Below are positions 10,775-22,326 of a stretch of 64,000 bases of DNA, one piece after another (the first letter of the stretch is position 1; every line of letters starts with the position of its first letter). The stretch spans positions 56,234,001 to 56,298,000 of the forward strand of contig OZ231127.1 in the NCBI GenBank assembly GCA_965153355.1, written 5' to 3'. The position numbers and the translations under genes were made by a program. The notes beneath the pieces were generated by a model that ran no database searches, was not told the DNA's origin, and saw only the letters and a program-made list of their open reading frames with translations. The DNA is from Flaccisagitta enflata (lineage: Eukaryota > Chaetognatha > Sagittoidea > Aphragmophora).

Positions 10775-11366
10775 AAAGATAGGGAAGGACGGAGAGAAAA
10801 CGGGAGGTCTACGCGGAACACAGATGCAGGCGAACCTCGCTAGAAAGTACCCGCTGATAAGGCATACCTAACAAAAAGGCATTAAGTTTTCAGTCCTTTC
10901 ATAAATTTCAATGTTCTTTCAAAGTCGCAATTTTGCTACAGGGCATCGTTTTGTCTGGTACTTTGACATGCGCTCTTTTGAAGCTCAACTGTATATCAAC
11001 CAAAAATTCGGCTTCAAAAAGAGTCGGATGAAACAAAAGAGGGATAAAAGAGACGAGCCCCATCATAATTTTTCCCGGAGCCGAGAGGGCACGCGCTTTT
11101 AAAGAGTCTCTACTGGGTGCTGATGCATGCGAGCACGTACACGCGCGCGTGTATTTTTTTCCTCTCTTCAATATCTATAGAATATCTGCCGTGCGTGACG
11201 GCCGAGTTCTGCGCCCACAGCATGTGACCACAGTATCCCGTTAGCATTGTCACGCCCGTACACTTTTCGATTCCTCCTCAAGGTTCAACCAGTCAGGCAG
11301 TCACGCGTTCAGCCAAGCTGCACGCACCCTTTGCTTTATACTTCAACAACCCATGGTAACAGTTAG
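10775..11366. other. Unassigned, partly GC-rich DNA
   Basis: Sequence between 10900 and 11330 is less repetitive and GC-richer than the surroundings. I looked for the missing unkempt RING exon here and found no cysteine pattern on the minus strand. No gene assigned. Confidence 0.4.
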
Positions 11367-11545
11367 AACAAGTCATCCAAGGATGGCACATGGTCAGCGG
11401 TACCCGATGCCCTGCTTGGAGTGATTAACCGAAGAATTGGAGTGAGAGCAGGGCAGCGGCCCGAAAGGGCCAATGTCTGGTAGGACACAGGATTGAATTT
11501 CCAGACGTCCTGAGAGGGCATATTTGAGGCCTTGGTAGCCACTTT
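11367..11545 (-). mobile_element. HINE-D fragment (3' end plus one subterminal repeat)
   Basis: AACAAGTCATCCAAGG, GGTCAGCGGTACCCGATGCC, AGCAGGGCAGCGGCCC, then a decayed ACACAGG..AATTTCC block. It matches 9835-9990 closely. Confidence 0.75.
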
Positions 11546-11760
11546 CCATGTTATTCAATAGGAATTTTACATTTCTTAAATTTCTCGTCAATTTACCATG
11601 TGATTCAATGGGAATTTTACATTTTTCATTAATTTCATTAATTTCCCATGTTATTTAATGGGAATCATGCAATTTTTCACTTTTTTGTAAATTTTCTATG
11701 TTATTCAATGGGAAGCTTGTATTTTGTCAATTTCCCATGTTATTCGATGGGAATTTGAGG
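11546..11760. repeat. Degenerate 40-50 bp tandem repeat
   Basis: About five units of the type CCATGTTATTCAATGGGAAT followed by a TTTTACATTT-like spacer. The core is a near-palindrome (CCAT..ATGG). Confidence 0.8.
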
Positions 11761-11777
11761 CTTGAGAAGCTTCGGGG

Positions 11778-11780
<3 letters not shown>

Positions 11781-11849
<69 letters not shown>
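11781..11849. repeat. (GA)n microsatellite
   Basis: Perfect GA tract, 117 bp beyond the donor of the C-terminal unkempt exon. Confidence 0.98.
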
Positions 11850-11850
<1 letters not shown>

Positions 11851-11965
11851 GCACGCACAGACACAGACACGCACACACACAAACTCATATATACAATCAG
11901 CAAGAAGGCTGGGGTCCATAAAACGCTATATTTCCTTACTAATCCAAATCCTTATCCAAAATTAC

Positions 11966-12173
11966 CCGAATTCTTTTCAACGATGGCGACGTCGACGTCC
12001 TGCAAGCATCTCGTCAGAATTCGTTTCATCTCCGCCAATTTGTCTAAACTGACGCCGTCCAATTTTAAAAAACCGTCTTCCATTCGACACAAACACCGCC
12101 AAAAAGCCGACGCGTCCATTTCGACCGGGAATATCGCCCTGAATTCCTCGCCACAATCTCGCAGTAACGCCAT
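11966..12173 (-). CDS. unk: Probable unkempt C-terminal exon before the RING
   Basis: Open segment of 69 codons plus one base, starting right after TCATCATAG (acceptor; an in-frame stop sits immediately upstream, so the open frame begins at the exon edge) and ending at TCGG|GTAATT. It encodes MALLRDCGEEFRAIFPVEMD, then FWRCLCRMEDGFLKLDGVSL, DKLAEMKRILTRCLQDVDVA and IVEKNS. The pattern L-x-K-L-x3-K-x2-L-x3-L-x2-VD-x-AI resembles the helix that directly precedes the RING cysteines in unkempt proteins. GC-rich codons match the zinc-finger exon and contrast with flanking AT-rich DNA. The RING exon should follow at lower coordinates in phase 1; I could not find it. Confidence 0.55.
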
Positions 12174-12230
12174 CTATGATGATAGATGACAACGGAAAAC
12201 AAGCGTTGCAAAGGTCTTTAATCTATGCTC

Positions 12231-12567
12231 AACCAGTCTCCCAAGGGCAATATGTGGTCAGCGATACCCGTTGCTCATGCTCTGTGTATTGATATATATA
12301 GGTGATGGTTAGCGAGGCACCAGCCTCGAAGGGGACAATGTCCTGAAGAACGCAGGGGGACTTATGCCCAATGGAGTTGGTGAGCACCATTGCACTATTG
12401 CATAACATTGAAAATTGGAAAAAATGATGGAAGAATGTAAAATTCCCATTGAATAAAAAAAAAATTGACGAAAAAAAATTCAAAAATTTCCAACCACGAA
12501 CAAACAATAGTCCCCCTGTAATCTACAGGACATGGTACCCTTATGGCCGCTGCCCAAAAAGCCACCA
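12231..12567 (-). mobile_element. HINE-D copy, diverged
   Basis: AACCAGTCTCCCAAGGG, GTGGTCAGCGATACCCG, a GAAGGGGACAATGTCCTG block on one side, and CAGGACATGGTACCC then GGCCGCTGCCCAAAAAG on the other. The two subterminal blocks are inverted and diverged. It lies about 60 bp upstream of the C-terminal unkempt exon, in the intron. Confidence 0.7.
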
Positions 12568-12620
12568 GGCGATTTGGCTTCACGTTTTCATCATTTTTCT
12601 TAAATTCCGTACATTGATTA

Positions 12621-12858
12621 TTTTTAGTTGCGGACACGCAACTCTATAAGGGGCTTTGTCCGTCCGTCCGTCCGTTGGTCCGTCCGTCACGCTCGCGTTG
12701 TCACGCTCGAGTTGAAAACGCGTTCTTTTGATGCTGTATTTGGTAGTTTGTGTGTGAGTGTGTTGGAGGGGGATTGAAGGTGTGGTTGGTGTAAGGCTGG
12801 GGGTTGGATGCCCCTGCCCACCCATCCACAACGATATTGTGACCCCGCGTCACATGTT
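12621..12858 (+). mobile_element. HINE-A copy, full length
   Basis: TTTTTAGTTGCGGACACGCA, ACTCTATAAGGGGCTTTG, (TCCG)n, CGCTCGAGTTGAAAACGCG, GGTTGGATGCCCCTGCCC, ACAACGATATTGTGACCCC, GCGTCACATGTT. Confidence 0.9.
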
Positions 12859-12877
12859 GCATTTCTAATTCATTTTT

Positions 12878-12975
12878 ACGTGCGCCATAGCACCTCCATA
12901 ACTAGCTCTGTTGGTTGGTCGGTCTGTTGGTTGGTTGGTTGGTCGATCACGCTCGAGTTGAAAATCTCAAAAAGA
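12878..12975 (+). mobile_element. HINE-C fragment (hairpin end)
   Basis: Hairpin GTGCGCCATAGCACCT, CCATAACTAGCTCTG, a (TTGGTTGGTCGG) tract, then CACGCTCGAGTTGAAAA. The hairpin resembles the C element at 55408; the body block is shared with HINE-A. Confidence 0.6.
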
Positions 12976-13020
12976 AGCAAAAATCACTAGAAATGATTCA
13001 GAAATATACTAGGATGATTC

Positions 13021-13100
13021 CCAGATGCGCCATTGCACCTCTATAAGAGGTTCTGTCCGTCTGTCCGTCCATCGGTCACGCTCGAATGAAAAATCGCTGA
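13021..13100 (+). mobile_element. HINE-C fragment (hairpin end)
   Basis: GATGCGCCATTGCACCTCTA, TAAGAGGTTCTGTCC, (GTCTGTCC) units, then CACGCTCGAATGAAAAA. The 3' end is absent. Confidence 0.6.
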
Positions 13101-13182
13101 AAATGTTTGAAATCAATTGAAAACTCATTTCGTTCATCATTGATGAAACTCGTCATTTCATTCATTAAAATAATCAGCTACG

Positions 13183-13410
13183 GTGAGGTCTGATCAAGCT
13201 GGGGATAGGTCGGATAGGTCTGGTGATAGGTCAGATAGGTGTGGGGATAGGTCTGATAGAACTCGGGATAGGTCTGATAGAACTCGGGATAGGTCAGATA
13301 GAGCGCGGGATAGGCCTGATAGAGCTCGGGATAGGTCTGATAGAGCTAGGGATGGGTCTTATAGAGCTAGGGATAGGTCTGATGGAGCTAGGGATAGGTC
13401 TAAGAATTAA
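13183..13410. repeat. About 21-bp minisatellite
   Basis: Ten or so units of GGTCTGATAGAGCTCGGGAT with variants. The period is divisible by three, giving open frames rich in R-S-D, which are artefacts. Confidence 0.9.
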
Positions 13411-13532
13411 TACCGCCCGCGGCACCATCTTGGCCCATGTATCCGGCCTTGTTTTCATTAACTCAATCATCATATATAATTCAGTCATTTATCACCCATT
13501 CGTTCATTCATTCATTCTATCACACATTTATT

Positions 13533-13815
13533 TTTTCTCAGTTGCGGACACGCAACTCTATGAGAGGCTTTTTCCGTCCGTCCGTCCGTTTGTCCATCCG
13601 TCCGTCTGTCTGTCAGTCCATCTGTTGGTCCGTCTGTAGGTTGGTCCATCAGTTGGTCCGTGGAAATCGAGTCGAAAAGTGGAAAAACGATCGTTTGAAG
13701 TACTTATGGTGAATGTCATGTCTGTATGTGGGGTCAGGAGATTTGGGTGTAGATAGGGGTTGGACGCCCCTGTCCACCCGTCCGCAACGATATTGTGACC
13801 CCCGTCACTTGTTCT
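13533..13815 (+). mobile_element. HINE-A copy, full length
   Basis: CAGTTGCGGACACGCAACTC, TATGAGAGGCTTTTTCC, a long (GTCCGTCY)n tract, CGAGTCGAAAAGTGG, GGACGCCCCTGTCCACC, GATATTGTGACCCCCGTCAC, TTGTT. Confidence 0.9.
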
Positions 13816-14109
13816 CTCGTTTCATCCATTTTCCTTAAGCCGTTCGTTTCATATTCATTTTTTCTACTCTAATCTTGTTCTTTTTCCTTTTGTTCTCTTT
13901 TCATTTCTTCTCTAGGGTTTGATTTATCACACCCCTCAACTGGAGCCGTGGGGACGCTTTTTAAAAAACTACTGTTTTTCCTTTGGAATTGCAAAGTGTT
14001 GAGGTATATGAAGCCAAAACCACTTGAAATTAAATATTCCGCAAGGAGAATTTTTCTAAATTTTCACTTATTTGTGGGTGGGAGGTACAGGTCATTTTCA
14101 GCATTTTCC

Positions 14110-14950
14110 ATCAGACAAGTTAACTTCTAAAGCTGCTATCTCCTAAACGAATTGACGAATCGACCTCAACTTAGGCTCATTTTAAAGAGCAGACACAGCT
14201 CTTTAGAATGAGCCCAAGTTGAGGTCAATTCGTCAATTCGTTTAGGAGCAACAGCCTTCCAAAGTTGATGGTATAATCAGCCTTCTCTATAAGAAGAGGG
14301 TAACTTCTAAAGCTGCTATCTCCTTAATGAATTGACAAATTGACTTCCACTTACCGTATTTTCTCCATAAAGCGCCCCCCCTCCAAAAAGCGCCCCCCCC
14401 CATTGTTTTTCTTAGTGTCACACTCTTCAGAAAAGATTTGCATAGAAATACAATGTAAAATGATGTAAAAACACAATACAATGAGCTATTTTCACTGACT
14501 TTCTAATAGATATATGCAATGAATATCTCTATTTCAAGTCAAATTTAGCATTTTGATTGCCTTTCATGAAAACGATGGATCGAATAATAGTTTATCTTCA
14601 ATGCAAAGGGGGCGCTATTTGGAGGGTTAAAAAGCAAAGTCATATTTCAATTTCAAAAGCGCCCGGGGCGCTTTTTAGAGAAAATACGGTAGGCTCATTT
14701 TAAAGAGCAGACACTGCTCTTTAAAATGAGCCCAAGTTGAGGTCAATTTGTTGATTCGTTTAGGAGCAACAGTCCTCCAAAGTTGATGGTATCATTAGCC
14801 TTCTCCATAAGAAGAGGGTAACTTCTTAAGCTGCTATCTCCTAAACGAATTGACGAATTGACCTCAGCTTGGGCTCATTTTAAAGATTAGACACAGCTCT
14901 TTAAAATGAGCCCTAGTTGAGGTCTCCAGCTCAATTTTTATAGGAGCAGA
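14110..14950. repeat. 190-bp tandem units in the left arm
   Basis: Units begin TAACTTCTAAAGCTGCTATC at about 14110, 14299 and 14818. Each carries GACCTCAACTT..AAGTTGAGGTC around a perfect inner hairpin. The second unit is split by a MITE. Confidence 0.85.
14354..14689 (+). mobile_element. TA-flanked CCGTATTTT MITE (nested)
   Basis: Ends CCGTATTTTCTCCATAAAGC and, inverted, CTTTTTAGAGAAAATACGG, with TA on both sides. C-runs (GCGCCCCCCC) follow the left end and a CGCCCGGGGCG hairpin lies near the right end. The uninterrupted sister unit at about 14168-14185 (CAACTTAGGCTCATT) shows the pre-insertion site with a single TA. Confidence 0.85.
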
Positions 14951-14994
14951 GCTCTCCCAAAGGTGATCACATTTTTTGAATCCAGGCAAATTTA

Positions 14995-15457
<463 letters not shown>

Positions 15458-15479
15458 TCTGTGAGTCTATGTTTTTGTG

Positions 15480-15832
15480 TGTAAAACAATGTGAAAAAGG
15501 CCAGGAATCTGACGTACAGTCCATTTTGCTCTCTTCCTGCTAACGAACTTGAAATTTCGCGATGTTACTGAGAGAGAGAGAGAGAGCGCAATATGAACAG
15601 ATTCATTCAAGACTCCAGCATTGTTGTTCTTCACTGGGTGTTTCTTTGTCTTCACTTCGTGGGGCAACCAGCCCCTATGGAAATGGGACAGTTTATCGGC
15701 TTCTTGAGAGTACGTCCATGAGGATCTTTTTGGAACCAAGGAGTGTAATTTTTTGGCACATAGTAATGTTCGGGCATCCAGGAATGAGAGCAAGGTAATC
15801 TTTCAACTTATGGGTAACAGCGCCAAGCCCAC

Positions 15833-15880
<48 letters not shown>

Positions 15881-16598
15881 CAGACTTTCTTAAAGATGTC
15901 AAGGAACTCGGACTTACATGGAAAATACACATTATCTGCATTCATTTGCCACAGTGGCTTGAAAGACACACGGTCGGAACGAGTTTGTACTCAGAACAAT
16001 GTGCCGAGTCGACCCATCATGATTTTTCAAAGATAAACAAGAGATTCAAGAGAGATATTTCGCATCCAGACCATGGAAAGCAGCTTTTGCGCAGTGTCGT
16101 GGAGCATGCCTCGCGCCGAATTTAGTGTGTTTTACTGTTTCTGCTTACCCCACCAATTTCTCCAAACGTTGCACCCAACATTACCCAACCTCACCGCACC
16201 TGTCACTGCATTCATTACTCCACCCTCATAGCACTTGTTAGCAGTATTCATTAGCAGTATTCATTCCTGAAATTATGTTTTCTTTTTCCTCCGTATTATT
16301 CTCATGTTATTGGGGGCGTACCTTGTTGAGAAACGGGGGAGATCAGCTCCCATAGTCCACAGTCGCGTAATATCTATACACATATAAGGATTCTCTGGAT
16401 CACATGAGGAAGAAGGTAGACTGACATTTAAGGACAAACGAAGAGAGGCCTTAATGTCAAGGCACGTAAGGATCGGTAAAGATGATGATGATAACGTTCA
16501 ATGGAGGGAGAGAAGCTGCCACGCGTATATCAGTTCTTAATGTATGATTCAGTTATGATAGAGTAATGATAGAGTTAAGACATAGTTATGATAGTGTA
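15480..16598. other. Core of the foldback element
   Basis: Non-repetitive, with short (GA)n runs at 15571-15586 and 15836-15874. Open frames show no transposase motifs. Confidence 0.4.
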
Positions 16599-16936
16599 CC
16601 GTATTTTTTCCATTTATCGCCCCCCCCTCCAATTAACGCCCCCCCCCTCTTTGAGCTCTCCAGAACAGTAATTTGGAAGAAGGTGAAATAGCAAATAATC
16701 TTTAAAAGTAGAAAGATTTTGCATATTTCAGCGGTTTTTTTTCAAGGATTGAATAAAAAACAAGCAAGATACATTTTATCTTATCTTTATCTGATATCCC
16801 AAGTAACATTTTTTTTGAATAACATATAATTAGAGAGTTCTCATAGATCAAAAAGGGGCGTTAATTGGAGGGTAAAATGACAATATATTTTTTTCAATTT
16901 CAAAAGCGCCCGGGGCGCTTATTAGAGAAAATACGG
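16599..16936 (+). mobile_element. TA-flanked CCGTATTTT MITE
   Basis: Same family as 14354-14689: CCGTATTTTTTCC left, GAGAAAATACGG right, TA duplication, C-runs at the left and a GCGCCCGGGGCGC hairpin at the right. Confidence 0.85.
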
Positions 16937-17269
16937 TATTCGTAAACACGTGCGTCACCGCTGAACGACCTATGAATCATCAATGAACGACATTCACCAA
17001 CTATAAATCATGACAGAAACGAGAATAACAATAACGACGCAATGACAAAGTAATGACAAAGAACCAATAATAATATCAATGCGATATAAAGGTCATGACA
17101 GCGGTAAGAGAGCCTCTAACTATGTTACAATGACGCAATATATCCCCTAAACCCCCCCCTGTGCGAGTAAAGGCTCTGTATTCAAAATTGATCGCAATCT
17201 TAGTCTAACAAGCGTCGCACGCTACTCAGAACTCTGCTCTGTTCGGTTCAATCTCTTTTTTTAGTAACA
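16937..17269. other. Unassigned DNA in the foldback core
   Basis: No gene recognised. Confidence 0.4.
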
Positions 17270-17411
17270 ACACACCAACACGCACAAACAAACACACACA
17301 AATACACAAGCACACAAACACACATGAGCACAAAAACACACATACAAAGGCACACACACACACACGCACACACATAAATACACACAAATGCACGCACACA
17401 CACATATACAC

Positions 17412-17460
<49 letters not shown>
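17270..17460. repeat. (CA)n-rich array
   Basis: CA-rich tract whose irregularities (CATGAGCACAAAAACAC, CAAATACACAAGCAC) mirror those of the left-arm GT array, so the two are homologous. Confidence 0.95.
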
Positions 17461-17461
<1 letters not shown>

Positions 17462-18450
17462 CGCTGCGCCTAAAAAAAATCAAGCTGGAGACCTCAACTT
17501 GGGCTCAATTTAAAGAGCCGTGTCTGCTCTTTAAAATGAGCCCAAGTTGAGGTCAATTTGTCAATTCGTTTCGGAGATAGCAGCTTAAGAAGTTACCCTC
17601 TTCTTATGGAGAGGGCTAATAATACCATCAACTTTGGAGGACTGTTGCTCCTTAACAAATTGACGAATTGACCTCAACTTGGGCTCATTTTAAAGAGCAG
17701 TGTCTGCTCTTTAAAATGAGCCTAAATTGGAGTCAATTCGTCAATTCGTTTAGGAGATAGCAGCTTTAGAGGTTACCCTCTTCTTATAGAGAAGGCTGAT
17801 GATACCATCAACTTTGAAAGGCTGTGGCTCCTAAACGAATTGACGAATTGACCTCAACTTGGGCTCATTTTAAAGAGCTGTGTCTGCTCTTTAAAATGAG
17901 CCTAAGTTGAGGTCAATTCGTCAATTCGTTTAGGAGATATAAGCATTAGAAGTAAGCTTGTCTTAAAGAAAATCCTGAAAATGATCTGTACCACCCACCC
18001 ATAAAACAAATGGAAATTAAGAAAAATTCTCCTTGCGGAATATTTGATTTCAAGTGGTTTTGGCTTCATATACCTCAATACTTTGCAAATCCAAAGGAAA
18101 AACAGTAGTCTTTTAAAAAGCGTCCCCACGGCTCCAGTTGAGGGGTGTGATTTAGAGGAGTTTGTCGGTCTGTTGGTCTGTCGGTGACGCCTAGATTACC
18201 GTGTATTTGTTCTTTCATCAATCTTTTTTTTCCTTATCGTTTCTTCCCCCTCCCATATTTTTTTTCGCCAAAAACGTAATACAAAAGTATATGCACTAAT
18301 CAGTAGGCAGTCTGTAGGCGTGAAGAAAAAAGTCGTTCCTTCGTGAATAAATTCCCGATTATTCCCGAGTAGAGGAAAAAATGTATGCTTCGCTTCCTCC
18401 TACATAAGTTTCTTCTTTTCCTTCTTTTCCGTTATTGCCTTTCTTTTGCC

Positions 18451-18580
<130 letters not shown>

Positions 18581-18753
18581 CTTAGTCTTGTTCTGTGTTA
18601 ATTCTTTTCTGTTTCATTAAAACCCTTTTATCAATACTGCTGTTGATTTTTTGGTTTCCAAATGTTCATCTATGCGAGAGCGCCAATCATCAAAAAATCA
18701 ATCTTTCTCGATCTCCATAGGAATCTTTTTTGCAATACAGTCAATTAACCATA

Positions 18754-18942
18754 AGCTTTTTTTTTTATAATGAGCCTGAGATTTGCCAAAATTTTAAGAA
18801 CAAAATAAGAGAATGCCCAGGCTGAGATAATAACTTATTTGTTAGTTTCTTATCTAAAAAATGAATTTTTCAGAAATTTATTTTTTTTTTTATCTTTAGA
18901 AATAACTTCCTTTTTTAGTTTGCCCATTAAATCAGGCATTAT

Positions 18943-18976
<34 letters not shown>

Positions 18977-19162
18977 ACGATAATGATCAAGTTTAAGATA
19001 TAATTGTTACAAACATGGTATTTTTTTACAGTTTACATGTTTGTAAACATCGAAGAAACTAAGAACACTTTAAGAGAATTTCAGGCTGAAAACAATCAAA
19101 AAAATTTAAGAACACCAAGGCTGATTTTAAAAAAAGTTGTCTCTTATATAAAAAAAAAAGTG
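18754..19162. mobile_element. GTTCTTA-family MITE next to an exon
   Basis: The right end TATAAAAAAAAAAGTG plus TA, a left end CTTTTTTTTTTATAATGAG, and interior TTAAGAAC/AGGCTGA words match 8383-8806 and 56931-57432. It contains an A-run of about 31. Its right edge is roughly 20-45 nt inside the intron from the donor of the unkempt coil exon. Confidence 0.6.
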
Positions 19163-19206
19163 TAATCCGACTACTGGATCATACCGTCTACGTTTGTCTC
19201 TGAAAC

Positions 19207-19356
19207 CTTAGCTGAAAGGCGTTCGCAGGCAACCAGCGCCTCCTCTTTCTTTTTCCTCTCTTCGTCTCTTTCTTTTTCCTTTTGTTCCTTTTCAATTTTT
19301 GCATCCTCGGCTTCTTCCTTCCACGCGGCACACGCGGCTCGGGCTTGGTTCAATGC
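19207..19356 (-). CDS. unk: Probable unkempt coiled-coil exon
   Basis: Open minus-strand segment beginning after a good acceptor (TGTTTTACCAG, exon starting at 19356). It encodes ALNQARAACAAWKEEAEDAK, then a Lys/Glu/Arg-rich amphipathic helix ending ALVACERLSAK. Hydrophobic positions are spaced as in a coiled coil, and base composition is coding-like compared with the AT-rich flanks. Unkempt proteins have such a coil with the ALNQA...W-type start before the RING. Two donors are possible: AAG|GTTTCA (end 19207, phase 0, 50 codons) or ACG|GTATGA (end 19185, phase 1). An in-frame stop follows shortly after. It lies 7.2 kb downstream of the zinc-finger exon on the same strand. It could be a coil from another gene. 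Confidence 0.55.
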
Positions 19357-20244
19357 CTGGTAAAACATATATAGAATACCGTGGAATAAATCATAAAAGG
19401 GAAAAACGTATTACGCATTTTCTTCATAACGTATTCAGGTGATTTTCTATTTATAATGCACGGCGCTGCCACGATTCTCTTTCAATAAAATTTCATTGGA
19501 GCGATCGGCATATGAAAGAAAAATGTTGCAAGTTTCGAGCAAGTTACAAGACCAAGAGACAGAAAATGAATCGGACGCAATCGCTTCTTAATTTTACGAG
19601 CGGAAACACAGTACAAAATGCAGGGTCAATAAGGCTTCCCGGAGCGCAAACCCCATATAATCATTGATAGATAATCATTGAAAAGCCGCTAAATCCCATG
19701 GCCTATAAGCGGGCATGCCTTGGTTGCGGGTGCATTCTAGCGGTGCTTCACCGTATTTGCAATGACTCGGCTACCACCACAGATAGATCAAGAATTGGTA
19801 TAAAGATAAAACCAAACAAGCCTTACAGTTGAAAGGCTCGGCAGGTTGTTCGGACACAGAATTTGCCTTGCTTTCTTGAGAATAAGGAAAAGCTTCATGA
19901 CGAAATTGATCAATAAACAATATCGATCAAAAATTTAAATTTCATTTGTGTCGTTTTCTAGTCTAAAACTGATTAAAGAAGCTTAAATTTAAATTTTTCC
20001 CCTTTGTTCTTAGCTACGCCCCACGAGTTTAATGAGAATTAATAAGTTAACAACGCTCAACTTGCGGCTCGCCCTTGAGGGGGTCTCACTAATTTCAATT
20101 TCGATTAACGAAGAAACCCACAACGGAGGAGAGAACAGGTTAGGAAAGGTTTGAGAGGAGACCACATAGACGCAATTAAGTAATATAGAAGTTTAAAAGA
20201 TATTTGTCAACTGTTAAACGTAAACGTAAGAAGAAAGAAAATAT
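19357..20244. other. Intronic DNA, unassigned
   Basis: No exon or repeat family recognised; a moderately GC-rich patch at 19640-19790 shows no motif. Confidence 0.4.
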
Positions 20245-20456
20245 AACAAGGCCAGATACACGTCTACCCTAGTCGCGTGCGGGTGGGCAGGAGCAATGCT
20301 GGAGAAGGTCACTAGGGCATCTGGGCCGGAGCCGTATGCTCGAAAAGCTCAAAAACGCCGAAAAAGTAAAAAGGGGACCAACCGACCAACCGACCGACCA
20401 ATCGACCGACGGACCGACATAGCGGGGTTTAGAGTCGCGTAGCACGCGACTAAAAA
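20245..20456 (-). mobile_element. HINE-A copy, full length
   Basis: AACAAGGCCAGATACACG, CTAGTCGCGTGCGGGTGGG, GAAGGTCACTAGGGC, GCTCAAAAACGCCGAAAAAG, (GACC)n, then the hairpin GTCGCGTAGCACGCGAC and TAAAAA. Very close to 63468-63687. Confidence 0.92.
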
Positions 20457-21794
20457 CCGAAATCGTGCTTTGTTATTTTTTTGCATCTCTACCTTCATTT
20501 TTTTCGCATTTTTTCTCTCTTTCTTCCTTTCTCCCTCCCTTCCTGCCCTCCCTTCCTTCCCTTCCTTCCCTCCCTCGTTTCCTCCCTCCTTTCATTTTTC
20601 TTCTTCGTCATTTGGTTCATTCATTCATCCATTTCTACATAATTCACTCCTTCATATTTATCAACTCAATGTTTTTTTCTTTCTTTCTTTTTTTCTTTCT
20701 TTTTTTCTTTCTTTCCCCGTGTGGAATGCAAAACATGAAAATAGGAGGAGAAGAAAGTGGAAAAATCGGATATAAGAAGAAGAAAAAGGTCGAAATGGAA
20801 CCCCTGACGAAATGGAAACGTCATGAGTCGGGATAAAAAAGGAAGGAAATGATGAAGAGCAGAAATTAGTTTTCGGATTTGCCGCTTAAATGGTTCTCTG
20901 AGTCTGAGACGCGGGCGTTGCCTTCTCCCTCAGTTCTCAAATTCTCCCTCTTAACTCTTCTACCGCGTTACTTATTGTCGTTTCCGGTGACTTAGTTGGA
21001 AGAAAAATGAACACTTCCGTCAAGTTTGTCAACAAATGGAGGAAAAAACGCCTTTTGGTAGATTTTTAGATTGATTTTTTTTTGTGCATATTAATTGACA
21101 TACTGAAGGGTATGAGAGTTGGCATTTAGTTATGAAGGATCCTGGAGATAATCAAAATCTTATCGGTGATTCGTATAGTTAATAACAACACCAAAGAAAA
21201 AATGAATAAAATCATTTAAAAATCGACTTTTCAAATTGGTCACTCGGGATTCGAACGAATGAGTAAATGGACGAAAGGGGTTGATGGAATGCCCGACCAT
21301 CAGACTGCGTTGATCTGCCGCTCTTAGTAACGAATCGAACATTTGTTCTTGAGTGAAGGTAGGGTGTCTTGGGATAGCTGGTAAATGCAACAAAGTATTA
21401 GAGCATAAAAAGGGAGCATATTTTCTGTAATATGCATGTATAAGTGAATAAAATTGATGGTCCTTTTAATCCTAAGTACAAGAAATTGCAATTAAGGGCC
21501 TATTTACTAGGTACTGTCAGTGACGTTGAAATCGACGAAAATGATGGAAATTCGCAACTGGTTCAAATTAAGGAGCCTCCAAAGAAAATTGCTTATACCG
21601 TTCTACAAGTATTTGCTTCATAAGTTTTTCTAAGATTTAGTTTAAGCATCAACTCTAAAATTTAAATAAAACAGAGGGGCCTGGTGTTGTGCCTTTCTTT
21701 GGTCACTCTTGATAACAAATCCATGAACACAAAAACTGAATTAAGTGAAATTCGCGGTGCTTCACTTTCTCTGTGCCTACCATATTCTATATTA
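20457..21794. other. Unassigned intronic DNA, pyrimidine-rich at left
   Basis: A CCTTCC/TTTC-rich stretch (20505-20720) is followed by ordinary DNA. The minus-strand words TTCGAATCC near 21250 resemble a tRNA box B, but no tRNA fold forms. Confidence 0.4.
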
Positions 21795-22141
21795 CCGTAT
21801 TTCCTGTAATTAGCGCCCCGGGCGCTTTTGAAATTGTAATGAAAGACTGTTATTTTCAACCTACAATTAGCGCCCCCTCATTCACTCATGAAAAGATGAT
21901 TTTATATGAAACCTACTATTTTTAACAAAAAACTGGTAATTCAGTGCAATGAAGCATTAAAACAGAGAATATTTTAGCATTGCAACCATTTTTATGATTT
22001 TTTTGCCAGTAAAAAGCTTTATTTACAATTAATTTAGTAAGATTTTTTCCTGAACTATAGTTTTGTCATTAGTCTTCTCTTTCTTGAAAAGGGGGGGGCG
22101 CTAATAAAAGGGGGGGGGGGCGATAAATGCAGGAAATACGG
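21795..22141 (-). mobile_element. TA-flanked CCGTATTTT MITE, reverse copy
   Basis: Starts CCGTATTTCCTGTAATTAGC, GCCCCGGGCGC, and ends GGGGGGCGATAAATGC, AGGAAATACGG, with TA on both sides. Same family as 14354 and 16599 but inverted. Confidence 0.85.
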
Positions 22142-22326
22142 TATATGTTTTAGACTATGAAAAGGAACTTAGAGAAGGTTCTTGAACAAAAGTATTGCTC
22201 TTCTGAGCAACAAAGGTGAAACATGCAAAAATAGCATCTTTCGCTACAACAAATCCTATCAAAAAAACTGCTAAATGCTCAGAGTTGGCTTTCACTTTCA
22301 AATTGATTCATAGATCTTTTGATAAT

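Noticed and set aside
10900-11330. Candidate RING exon of unkempt in a GC-richer patch
   Set aside because: No C-x2-C or H-x-x-L-C pattern in any minus-strand frame.
13183-13410. R-S-D repeat protein
   Set aside because: The frame follows entirely from a 21-bp minisatellite and has no coding context.
21240-21345. Minus-strand GTTCGAATCC resembling a tRNA box B, possible tRNA or SINE
   Set aside because: The T stem does not pair and no convincing box A or acceptor stem was found.
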